From NCBI RefSeq assembly GCF_009830285.1, contig NZ_WUQX01000001.1, forward strand, positions 4,526,501 through 4,590,500: DNA of 64,000 nucleotides, read 5' to 3'. The stretch comes from Sporofaciens musculi. Lineage in GTDB: Bacteria; Bacillota; Clostridia; Lachnospirales; Lachnospiraceae. Made by a program: the position numbers and the translations under genes. Numbering within the stretch: position 1 is the stretch's first letter; each line of letters begins with the position of its first letter. Shown one piece after another: positions 27,717 to 34,826 of this stretch. A model generated the notes under the pieces. The model saw nothing but the letters and a program-made list of their open reading frames with translations. It had not been told where the DNA came from and did no database searches.

Positions 27717-28975
27717 TTATTCAAAAACCACACAATCCAACATATTGTTTTTGCTTTTTATTTTCTCAATATATTTCTCAACTTCTTTGACTCCGCTGGT
27801 CAAAACTGCAATAATAACCAGAGTGTTCTCGCTTTCTAAAAACGCTTGTGCCTCCTGCACCGGATATCCTAACAAGGAATCTGGGTTTCCCTGCTTTCTC
27901 GTCACTACAAAACCATCAAAATCCATCTCTATATCCTTCAATAGCTCTGCACACTCCACTGCATGCCGTCCAGCTCCGTAAATCATTATTTTCCATCCCA
28001 AATAACGCGCCTTATTAATTCTTCTCACGATCCTGTGGCAGCATATATATTTTGATACCCCAAAGGGCAACAGCGCAATCATTGTATCTGTCCAATACGC
28101 CTCCGGGCATATGACTTTCATCCATTTTCTATACCTTAAAAAGCTCCTGATCCCGTATTGACCGCTCTTTTTATACATAAGCAGTTTATATTTTGTCAGA
28201 AACCATCTATCCTGGGTTCTTAGCGCCTGATATTTCGTATGATACATATCAGGCAGCATTAAAATATTGCTCCCCCAACATTCTGTACAAATACGAATTG
28301 TATCCTTATCCCAACTTGTTTTTTGGTACCTTAAAAAGTCCAGAAAGCATTCCCTCAAAAGCTCTAATTTACAAATTTTTATATTTTCAATCTGTGCTGC
28401 ACGTTCAAAATAAAAACCAACATGAGCATAATTTAAAGTCTTCTCTTGTAAATATTTATCCGAAATAACTTTCCAATCTGTTCCTTTTAAAAAGTTTTTA
28501 CTTTTACTATTGATGCTCCAAAGCTATTAAGCGGCCAGGCGCCCAGCACCAGAAATTCATCCAGATTTTGTATCTGTGTTATCCGATATGAATTACTTTG
28601 CATATTAAGCAAATAGAAGTCATATTCTTTTTCTAATGCATACAAAATGTAAGACAGCGCGGCCGTCTCCATACATACCGTATGATCGTGAAGCAGCCAT
28701 ATATAATCATATTCTGTAAGCTCTGCATCCCTAAAAATCTGATAAGCCTTTCTGTTTGGATGAACAGCATAATCTATTTGTTCATAAAATAGATTTTCGT
28801 ACCCCTTATTTTGGTACTCTAATACAAGGGATTTTGTGTCATCTTCATTACTTGAATCATAGATTCGGATATCTATATTCAGTTTTTTCAGCATCTCTAT
28901 CTCCGTGCTTAATACCCTTGCTATACACTTACTGCGGTTACATGTAGGCATACAAATACAAAGCTTCATATCCAT
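27717..28975 (-). pseudogene. GT2-like glycosyltransferase, frameshifted paralogue of the gene at 18738-20063
   Basis: The first part (28487-28975) gives the GT2 start KLCICMPTCNRSKCIARVL and IRIYDSSNEDD. It ends VKVKTF-stop. From about 28490 the next frame continues without a stop (NFLKGTDWKVISDKYL, LNYAHVGFYFERAAQIENIK) into the ORF ending at 27717, which closes with a Rossmann-like MIYGAGRHAVECAELL. The junction sequence is similar to EMINFSHVSLYFNRIAEME of the intact paralogue, so the two ORFs are one gene with a one-base loss. An extra base in the A5 or the T5 run at the junction restores a 419-residue protein. Confidence 0.8.
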
Positions 28976-29000
28976 TTTTTTCTCACTATTAAAATAACTA

Positions 29001-29588
29001 TTAAAATTGTACTCTCAGTTTTTTACCAATTTGACCGCCAGGATGATTGCGCTTAAACTGTCCAATATCTAATTTCATCTTATTTGCTATCATCATAGCC
29101 AATCCCTGCAGCATAATCAGATTGATTGTAGTTGAATTATTCGGCATTACATTCCACAAATCTCCCTCATGCCGCAGGTCCATCACAATAACATTATCTA
29201 TCTCTTTTGTGAGCGTACTTTCTTTCTCAAAGGTAAGCAACCATATATTCACTCTCCGCTGTTTTAACAGCCTTACAAGATTTACAGATTCTTCCGTTTC
29301 GCCGCTTTTCGTCAGTAAGATTACCATATCTCCATCTTTTACGACCCCCATATCTCCATGAACAGCAGAATTTGTATGAAGAAAACATGCTTCATATCCC
29401 ATAGAAATCATGGACCCTACAAATTTCTCACAGATTGGAACATTTTTGCCAAGCCCTGATGCAATAATCTTATGTCCTTTTTCTAAAGCTTCCGTCGCAT
29501 CTTCCACCCATCTCTCAAATATATTCTCATCCAGAGAATGTATGGAATAGTTAAGTTCCTCCATCTGCTTCTCAAAATAACGAATCAT
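29001..29588 (-). CDS. SIS-domain sugar-phosphate isomerase (KdsD/KpsF-like, without CBS domains)
   Basis: 195 residues: a single SIS domain with GLGKNVPICEKFVGSMISMG, VHGDMGVVKDGDMVILLTKSGETEESVNLVRLL and the C-terminal NHPGGQIGKKL, characteristic of arabinose-5-phosphate isomerases. KdsD/KpsF enzymes carry two CBS domains after this point; here they are missing and the protein ends. Its ATG overlaps the upstream stop (ATGA) with GGAGGA before it, so it is coupled to the kinase-nucleotidyltransferase fusion. Together they may make an activated pentose, heptose or related sugar. Confidence 0.8.
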   Translation of the reverse strand: MIRYFEKQMEELNYSIHSLDENIFERWVEDATEALEKGHKIIASGLGKNVPICEKFVGSMISMGYEACFLHTNSAVHGDMGVVKDGDMVILLTKSGETEESVNLVRLLKQRRVNIWLLTFEKESTLTKEIDNVIVMDLRHEGDLWNVMPNNSTTINLIMLQGLAMMIANKMKLDIGQFKRNHPGGQIGKKLRVQF

Positions 29589-31102
29589 AATACTTCCTCC
29601 AGATAATACAAACCATTATAAAATGCCCCGCAAATTGAATCGTAATCATGCCACGCATATGTGGTCAAGGAAAGCCATATCACTGCATGAAGAAGCTTAA
29701 TTTCTTCCGGTTTTGTCCCTGTCATTTCAAAAAAATCTGACTCCATATCTTCCCATTGATTTGACTGAACAGTAAGACAGACTTCATTCTCTCCTATCTC
29801 CAGCTCAAATTCCCTTCTGTTAAAACGGTCATAATTCCCTACAATGGAATAATAAAGCTTTGCCCAGTCATAACGGGGATCACCGTATAGCTCGGTATAT
29901 CCAAAATATCCTCTTGGATCAATCAGAACCGGACTTTTATCTCTGCGCAGCATCATGTTGGAAAACGTACAGTCTCCATGAATAAAACAAAAAACTTCAC
30001 AGGTAAGCTGCTCCAGCCTTTGTTCTAATTCTCTCTTGTAATAAAATACATTTCTGCACTTTCGTCCATTTACCGTAATATACCGTTGATTTGCAAAAGG
30101 CACCAAATCTCTGATATTCCCTATACGTCCAAAAGTTTTATTGAAATAAATCTCCTTACAACTAAAGCTGTCTGCTTGAATCTGCTCTGCTTTATGAAGC
30201 GTCTGCAAAGATATTATCAGCTTTCTTAATATTTCTTTTTTCTCTGTATAAGAAAACGAGTCTTCATAAATATTCTTACCTTCTATTCGTTCTATTTCCA
30301 GTGGATTAAACCCATAAATCTCAGGAAGATTCTTTATTCCTATTTTTTTCGCCTTATCATACCATGCACATTCTCTTTCAACTAATTTTTTTCCATGTGC
30401 ATCCCTGCCTTCTTTGACCACTTTATCTTCTTTTATGATGATCTTATTAAACGGGCGGCATTTTTCCATTTCCATTTGGCTATATTCTTCAAATACACCA
30501 AATTCTTTTGTTCCTGCCAATCCGATTTCTCTGTACGTCATTTTGTTTTCCTGCATCCAGCGCACCAGCTCGCCTCTTGGGGCCACTGTCTTTATCTTTT
30601 CTTTTTCTGTAAAAAGAAAAAAACCCGCCACGCCATGTTCACAGGAGCTTTCCTCCAAAAATTTGCCCTCCTTATAGGACCACCTACATGAAAAAGTCTC
30701 AGAAATGCCTATATAGTCCTCTTTGGGATATACTTCCTTCGGAAAGTCTCTGTACCCTGTCGGCATCTCAAAATCGTCAGGTAAAATCAAATCTGACCAT
30801 ATTAATAAAAATGGCTCTTTCTCCGGTATCAGGCTGATTGCCTGCTTTACTCCTGCACAGGTTCCGTCTCCGTCCGCGTCAACAAGCTGATATTTCACAT
30901 CTGCAAATACTTCCAAATATTCACGCATAACTTCTTTTTTATAATCTGCTATAATGATAAATCGCTTGTCGGGATACTTCCTGAAAAGATGAAAAAGCAT
31001 CGGCAAATTTCCTACCGGTACGAGGGCTTTCGGTTTATTTCTGGTAAGATGTTTTAACCGTGTTCCCTTACCGCCTGCCTGCACAATGATATATTTCATC
31101 AT
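29585..31102 (-). CDS. Nucleotidyltransferase-sugar kinase fusion
   Basis: 505 residues and first gene of the glycan operon. Residues 1 to about 225 are a nucleotidyltransferase (IIVQAGGKGTRLKHLTRNKPKALVPVGNLPML, LLIWSDLILPDDF). From about 235 an aminoglycoside-phosphotransferase-like kinase follows, with the lysine in KVVKEGRD, the catalytic loop FIHGDCTFSNMML and VLIDPRGYFGYTELYGDPRYDWAK. It could phosphorylate a sugar and couple it to a nucleotide in one chain. Upstream AGGAG fits the ATG at 31102, with a second in-frame ATG next to it. A 22-codon overlapping reading frame precedes it. Confidence 0.82.
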   Translation of the reverse strand: MMKYIIVQAGGKGTRLKHLTRNKPKALVPVGNLPMLFHLFRKYPDKRFIIIADYKKEVMREYLEVFADVKYQLVDADGDGTCAGVKQAISLIPEKEPFLLIWSDLILPDDFEMPTGYRDFPKEVYPKEDYIGISETFSCRWSYKEGKFLEESSCEHGVAGFFLFTEKEKIKTVAPRGELVRWMQENKMTYREIGLAGTKEFGVFEEYSQMEMEKCRPFNKIIIKEDKVVKEGRDAHGKKLVERECAWYDKAKKIGIKNLPEIYGFNPLEIERIEGKNIYEDSFSYTEKKEILRKLIISLQTLHKAEQIQADSFSCKEIYFNKTFGRIGNIRDLVPFANQRYITVNGRKCRNVFYYKRELEQRLEQLTCEVFCFIHGDCTFSNMMLRRDKSPVLIDPRGYFGYTELYGDPRYDWAKLYYSIVGNYDRFNRREFELEIGENEVCLTVQSNQWEDMESDFFEMTGTKPEEIKLLHAVIWLSLTTYAWHDYDSICGAFYNGLYYLEEVL

Positions 31103-31136
31103 AACTTTTCTCCTGTTTTAGATTATCCTTCTTCAT
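31068..31136 (-). CDS. Possible 22-residue leader peptide overlapping the first operon gene
   Basis: ATG at 31136, preceded by AGAAAGGA, opens a 22-codon frame (starting MKKDNLKQEKSYDE) that stops inside the first gene of the glycan operon. Such an arrangement could couple or limit translation of the operon. It has no known homologue that I recognise and could be fortuitous. Confidence 0.3.
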   Translation of the reverse strand: MKKDNLKQEKSYDEIYHCAGRR

Positions 31137-31202
31137 ATTGTCCTTTCTCTCTGATACAAATTTTCCACTGTTTATATCTTCATCAATCTGACATAATACA
31201 TA

Positions 31203-31241
31203 GTGTTAGGCTGAAACGCATAACGCGCCCCAACCTAACAC
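31203..31241 (-). promoter_or_regulatory. Inverted repeat in the upstream leader region of the glycan operon
   Basis: Arms GTGTTAGG (31203-31210) and CCTAACAC (31234-31241) enclose a 23-base GC-rich loop, 100 bases upstream of the first operon gene. It may be an operator or an attenuator. An AT-rich stretch (31245-31282) just beyond it may carry the promoter, but I could not choose clear -35/-10 boxes. Confidence 0.4.
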
Positions 31242-31344
31242 ATCAGATTTATATAAATATTTATCTAATTTATATTTAAATAAGGCACATTGGTCATCAT
31301 TATAGATGATGCAGATTCTTCTGCTTCGCTCCCTGCTACATCAT

Positions 31345-31548
31345 GATTTGTCATCAACCGCAGGTTGATGACCTGCGTGCGCATTCGCGCACTTCCTTTT
31401 ATATTTGTCACCAACCGCAGGTTGATGACCTGCGTGCGCATTCGCGCACTTCCTTTTATATTTGTCACCAACCGCAGGTTGATGACCTGCGTGCGCATTC
31501 GCGCACTTCCTCTTATATTTGTCACCAACCGCAGGTTGATGACCTTTT
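31345..31548. repeat. 57-bp tandem repeat array with palindromic and GC-rich hairpins
   Basis: Units begin at 31358, 31415, 31472 and 31529. The first two are identical, the third has one T-to-C change, the fourth is cut after 16 bases. Each unit boundary carries a palindrome with 10-bp arms (GTCAyCAACC / GGTTGATGAC, 3-base loop) at 31350-31372, 31407-31429, 31464-31486 and 31521-31543; the first is perfect. Between them are three GTGCGC-ATTC-GCGCAC hairpins at 31377, 31434 and 31491. The 57-bp period is a multiple of three, which explains the open frames on both strands. The array stands between the inactivated TnpB-like gene and the glycan operon. Its role is unknown. Confidence 0.9.
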
Positions 31549-31550
31549 TC
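31521..31550 (+). terminator. Possible plus-strand terminator formed by the last palindrome of the array
   Basis: The last palindrome (31521-31543) is followed on the plus strand by CTTTTTC, the layout of an intrinsic terminator. It would end any transcript crossing the array from left to right. No clear plus-strand promoter was found. Confidence 0.4.
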
Positions 31551-31757
31551 ATGTTCGCAAGGTCTTGGCATACCCAATACTCAGATAATTTCCTTTGCAT
31601 ATATTATGGCACATACATGAAGGTGTATCTGACTTCTAATGCCGTCCATATTTTATATATCATGAACACTATTCTTAGTCCTTTCGGTAAAATTCTGATT
31701 CCTCATCAGCATTTATCTAAAACAGTTGTTCTTATGATCCATCTTCTGCTGCAACAC
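31549..31757 (-). other. 3' flank of the TnpB-like gene
   Basis: 209 bases without a gene. On the minus strand it contains a small hairpin, CTGAT-GAGGA-ATCAG (about 31703-31717), then TTTTACCGAAAGG (31680-31692). In active TnpB loci the guide RNA scaffold is encoded at and beyond this end of the gene, so this is where a guide RNA would be expected. No typical IS605 right-end palindrome is visible. Confidence 0.45.
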
Positions 31758-33101
31758 TTAAAATCTGCATTGCTGAAAATATCCTTTAGGATTCAGTACT
31801 CCATCCCCCTGCCCCCTTTTCTTCACATTTCGGGCAGTATTCACTTTTTCTTCCTCCTGATATCCACATTTAAGACAGACAAATTTTCCTCTTTCCTTCT
31901 TTCCAATATGTCCGCACTCACTACATTCATTACTAATATCCTTACCGAATACTTCCACAAGCTCTACAGCCTGTTCTTGACACTTCTGCAAAATACGCTT
32001 CCGTATATATCCTCTCTGCCACTGTGCCACAGAATGATTAATCTTCTTATTCACACCTCCTGCACAGGGCTTCGGCAACTTCACAATATAGATAACCTGA
32101 GGCTTTTCTTCCCTAAGGAAACAGTTTAATTCCTGATTGATATAGCTGTGCAGCTTTTCTTCAAGACGCCTTTTCTTGGCATAATACTTTTTTCTGCCCG
32201 GATTCTCATTTCGATTCCGGTTATATCTTGCCGTTTGTTCACGAATCCAGTCTGCATACTCAATCTGGTATCTCCCCAGTTCTTCTCCGTAATGCTTCCC
32301 TGCATCCGTCGTCAGCATAGTATATACCCCCAGTGCCACTCCTACATGATTTTGATAATCCCTGTGGTCGTGAACCGTTACTTTAATCGGAACTTTAATC
32401 TCAATGTTATGTTTCTCTGGAAATAATTTAACATATAACTGACTCTTATACTGGTTATTATCTGTCAACGGAACAAAGACACGTTTTCGTTTTTCTTTTA
32501 TGGAAATATATATACCGTGGTCTGCATATCGGTACGCCCTCTCTGCTATGGCAAAGCCGTCAGTACTCTCTGTATGGAGTTTCATATGATATTTCCGAAC
32601 CTGTCTGCACAGATAACGGTTCAACCGGTCTGTATTCACCTGCGCAGAAACGTTTTCATACTGCTTCTGCAACGTTTTGGGAAGCTTTACAGTCTTTTGG
32701 TTCAATACTGCCTCGAATGCATTGTTCACCTTAAGCAAAAATCTAAGATAGTGTTTATCGTCCTCTGAAAACCCTTCTTTCTGATTCAGGAGCTTTAGAA
32801 TCTTTGTCTTTGTACGTGTCCACTGGCATTTGATATCACCTAAAGCATCAAAGATTGCCAGATAAAAGTATACGGAAGGCATCCCAAAAGTTTCTCGAAG
32901 CCCGCTGCTTGTCATCTCGTTTTGAACCGTATAGCCAGGATAGAGTTTAGATAGGCTGGCTATGCCTCCGAAACGTGTATATACGTAGTTTTTCACTTTC
33001 TTATAATCCCTGGCAATCTCCAAAAGCTTCTGCATATCAGCCGCACTGACTGGTTCTCTATTGTACTGATGAATAGTTTTACATACCTTTTCTGACGGCA
33101 T
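31758..33101 (-). CDS. TnpB-family protein with all RuvC catalytic residues replaced (putative nuclease-dead, TldR-like)
   Basis: 447 residues from the ATG at 33101, which has GGGGGA upstream; a longer TTG frame to 33203 has no ribosome binding site. The C-terminal half aligns with the TnpB RuvC/zinc-ribbon core. RuvC-I reads VGVALG (Ala256 for Asp), RuvC-II reads YIVKLPK (Val340 for Glu) and RuvC-III reads EKVNTARN (Lys419 for Asp). The zinc ribbon CSEC...CLKC (393, 396, 409, 412) is intact. The N-terminal part is long and helical. There is no TnpA and no IS end nearby. Nuclease-dead TnpB proteins (TldR) act as RNA-guided repressors of flagellin and transporter genes, so DNA binding without cutting is the leading inference. 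Confidence 0.85.
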   Translation of the reverse strand: MPSEKVCKTIHQYNREPVSAADMQKLLEIARDYKKVKNYVYTRFGGIASLSKLYPGYTVQNEMTSSGLRETFGMPSVYFYLAIFDALGDIKCQWTRTKTKILKLLNQKEGFSEDDKHYLRFLLKVNNAFEAVLNQKTVKLPKTLQKQYENVSAQVNTDRLNRYLCRQVRKYHMKLHTESTDGFAIAERAYRYADHGIYISIKEKRKRVFVPLTDNNQYKSQLYVKLFPEKHNIEIKVPIKVTVHDHRDYQNHVGVALGVYTMLTTDAGKHYGEELGRYQIEYADWIREQTARYNRNRNENPGRKKYYAKKRRLEEKLHSYINQELNCFLREEKPQVIYIVKLPKPCAGGVNKKINHSVAQWQRGYIRKRILQKCQEQAVELVEVFGKDISNECSECGHIGKKERGKFVCLKCGYQEEEKVNTARNVKKRGQGDGVLNPKGYFQQCRF

Positions 33102-33204
33102 CTTTACTTCCCCCAGATTGGAAAACTTTGTGATTAACGAACAAGCATTTTTCTGGGCATACCGTAATGCATACCCTTCGGGTGGGTGGACTTTGTCCAA
33201 CAAT

Positions 33205-33224
33205 GTATACTTTTTCGTAATGGT
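33205..33224. repeat. 20-bp inverted repeat, left copy
   Basis: GTATACTTTTTCGTAATGGT; its exact reverse complement is at 33328-33347. The pair brackets the predicted promoter of the TnpB-like gene, and this copy falls in the 5' leader. Confidence 0.85.
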
Positions 33225-33290
33225 TTTTTTGGAAAAATTTTTAGACAGATATTACAAAAAATGTGTGTTAAGTTTATTGACGAATTGTCG

Positions 33291-33319
33291 ATAATATATT
33301 AGAATAGTTAAAAAATCAA
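33291..33319 (-). promoter_or_regulatory. Predicted promoter of the TnpB-like gene
   Basis: On the minus strand, TTGATT (-35, 33314-33319) and TATTAT (-10, 33291-33296) are 17 bases apart. A transcript would start near 33285 and have a leader of about 185 bases before the ATG at 33101. Confidence 0.55.
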
Positions 33320-33327
33320 TGGAAATT

Positions 33328-33359
33328 ACCATTACGAAAAAGTATACTTTTCCGTAATG
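33328..33359. promoter_or_regulatory. Palindromic operator-like site and right copy of the 20-bp inverted repeat
   Basis: 33328-33347 is the reverse complement of 33205-33224. It runs into a 30-bp near-perfect palindrome (33330-33359) centred on GTATAC with one mismatched pair. It starts 9 bases upstream of the predicted -35 box of the TnpB-like gene, where a dimeric regulator could bind. Confidence 0.7.
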
Positions 33360-33363
33360 TTTT

Positions 33364-33418
33364 AAGCTACTTTTACCGTAGGTTTCAACATTGGCCTTTC
33401 GGTAAAAGCTGTTTTTTT
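33364..33418 (+). terminator. Inverted repeat with T-tract, terminator-like on the plus strand
   Basis: TTTTACCG (33371-33378) pairs with CGGTAAAA (33400-33407), extended by AGC/GCT with a 3-base bulge, and is followed by GTTTTTTT. It could end antisense transcription that enters from the TnpB-like gene side, or insulate the divergent gene at 33561. Confidence 0.45.
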
Positions 33419-33488
33419 CTAATTCATCATATTTAAAATTGTCTTTTTTCATTCATATAAAATCATATAAAACTTCATATGTCCCATA

Positions 33489-33518
33489 TTGCAAGGGACC
33501 CCCTTTCAATGGTATAAT
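33489..33518 (+). promoter_or_regulatory. Predicted promoter of the solute-binding protein/chemoreceptor pair
   Basis: TTGCAA and TATAAT with an 18-base spacer, 43 bases before the ATG at 33561. Confidence 0.6.
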
Positions 33519-33560
33519 TTATCCACGAAAAAATTTAGGAGCATAAAGGACGGAACACAA

Positions 33561-34793
33561 ATGAAGAAAAAAATATGCAGATTGTTTTTAGGCATTCTAT
33601 TCATTATATCGCTTGCAGGATGCCGCACAGACAAAAAAACAGCCTCTGCAGATACAGAACCCCAAAAAGTTGAACTGGTAGTCTGGGGCGCGGAGGAAGA
33701 CACGGAGCTGATGAACCAGATCATCCAGAAATTCAAGGTAAAGTATGGGAATCAGGCAGATTTCCAGATTACTTTCGAGGTTCAAGGAGAATCCAATTGT
33801 AAGGACGTATTGATTGGCGGGCTGGAAGAAGGCGCAGACGTATTTACATTTGCAGACGACCAGCTTCATGCCCTGGCAGCGGCAGGAGCCTTAGACCCCA
33901 TTGAGAACGAAGATAAAATCAAAGCAGACAATCTTCCAAGCGCTGTGGAGGCAGCCTCAGTAAATGGCTCTCTGTATGCTTACCCACTCACGGCAGACAA
34001 CGGATACTTCCTATATTACAACAAGCAGTATATTTCGGATGAACAGGCTAAGACAATGGATGGAATATTACAAGCGGCAGCGGCAAACGGCAAACTATTC
34101 TCAATGGACTGGTCTTCCGCATGGTATGTATATTCTTTCTTTGGAAATACAGGCTTGAAAGTCGGACTAAATGACGATGGAATCACTAATTACTGCACAT
34201 GGAACCAGACGGATGGCTCCGTTCGGGGCATCGACGTAGCCCAGGCAATGCTGCGGATTGCAGGCAGTTCGGGATTCACCAACCGGACAGATGAAGGTTT
34301 TCTCGACGGAGTAAAAAACGGCTCCGTCGCTGCAGGCGTCAGTGGTGTCTGGAATGCGGTGGAAATTACAAAGGCATGGGGTGAGAATGTAGGGGCCTCC
34401 AAACTGCCCACCTATACCTGCAATGGCAGTCAGATACAGATGGCTTCTTTCTCCGGCTGTAAACTAATCGGCGTGAACGCTTACTCCGCCCACCCCAAAT
34501 GGGCTGTTCTTCTTGCCGAATGGATTACCAATGAGGAAAACCAGCGGCTGCGTTTTGAAATGCGCGGACAAGGCCCCTCCAACATCAAGGTTGCAGCTTC
34601 TCAGGAGATTCAGCAATCTCCTGCAATTGCCGCACTCTTAGAGCAGTCAGAATTTTCACAGTTACAGTGGATTGGCGGAAAATTCTGGGATCCCGTTTCA
34701 AAATTTGCCGGAAGCATGGCGTTAGGGAACCCTTCCGGCCAGGATTTACAAGAACAGTTAGACGAGATGGCAGAAGGTGTTTCTGCAAGATAG
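33561..34793 (+). CDS. Extracellular solute-binding lipoprotein (family 1)
   Basis: 410 residues. A signal peptide with lipobox SLAGC puts the lipidated cysteine at residue 21. The mature part reads VELVVWGAEEDTELMNQIIQKFKVKYG, the ADVFTFADDQLHALAAAGALDPI segment and LYAYPLTADNGYFLYYNKQY, typical of maltose/multiple-sugar binding proteins. It would sit on the outer face of the membrane. The ATG at 33561 is chosen because the signal peptide starts there and AAAGGA precedes it. No permease genes flank it; instead a chemoreceptor gene follows after 33 bases. Confidence 0.88.
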   Translation: MKKKICRLFLGILFIISLAGCRTDKKTASADTEPQKVELVVWGAEEDTELMNQIIQKFKVKYGNQADFQITFEVQGESNCKDVLIGGLEEGADVFTFADDQLHALAAAGALDPIENEDKIKADNLPSAVEAASVNGSLYAYPLTADNGYFLYYNKQYISDEQAKTMDGILQAAAANGKLFSMDWSSAWYVYSFFGNTGLKVGLNDDGITNYCTWNQTDGSVRGIDVAQAMLRIAGSSGFTNRTDEGFLDGVKNGSVAAGVSGVWNAVEITKAWGENVGASKLPTYTCNGSQIQMASFSGCKLIGVNAYSAHPKWAVLLAEWITNEENQRLRFEMRGQGPSNIKVAASQEIQQSPAIAALLEQSEFSQLQWIGGKFWDPVSKFAGSMALGNPSGQDLQEQLDEMAEGVSAR

Positions 34794-34826
34794 ATATAAT
34801 ATGTCGAAAGGATTTGTTAAAACATT

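Noticed and set aside
31345..31548. CRISPR array
   Set aside because: The entire 57-bp unit is repeated with almost no change; there are no variable spacers and no cas genes.
31265..31600. A 111-codon minus-strand frame containing three and a half copies of a 19-residue repeat
   Set aside because: The repeat period (57 bp) is divisible by three, so several frames stay open on both strands; there is no ribosome binding site and the DNA palindromes explain the conservation better than a protein.
31686..31722. Hammerhead-ribozyme-like CTGATGA...GAAA pattern in the 3' flank of the TnpB-like gene
   Set aside because: Stem II would be only two base pairs and no suitable cleavage triplet follows stem III.
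33102..33203. TTG start at 33203 for the TnpB-like gene
   Set aside because: No ribosome binding site upstream and the repeat element abuts it; the ATG at 33101 has GGGGGA at a good distance.
31203..33450. A complete IS200/IS605 insertion sequence
   Set aside because: No TnpA gene and no typical end palindromes at the expected places; the inverted repeats near 33205 and 33328 lie on the same side of the gene.
33252..33452. A 66-codon minus-strand frame (MKKDNFKYDELEK...) upstream of the TnpB-like gene
   Set aside because: No ribosome binding site, and it spans the palindromic operator and the predicted promoter; kept only as a note because its start resembles the operon uORF.
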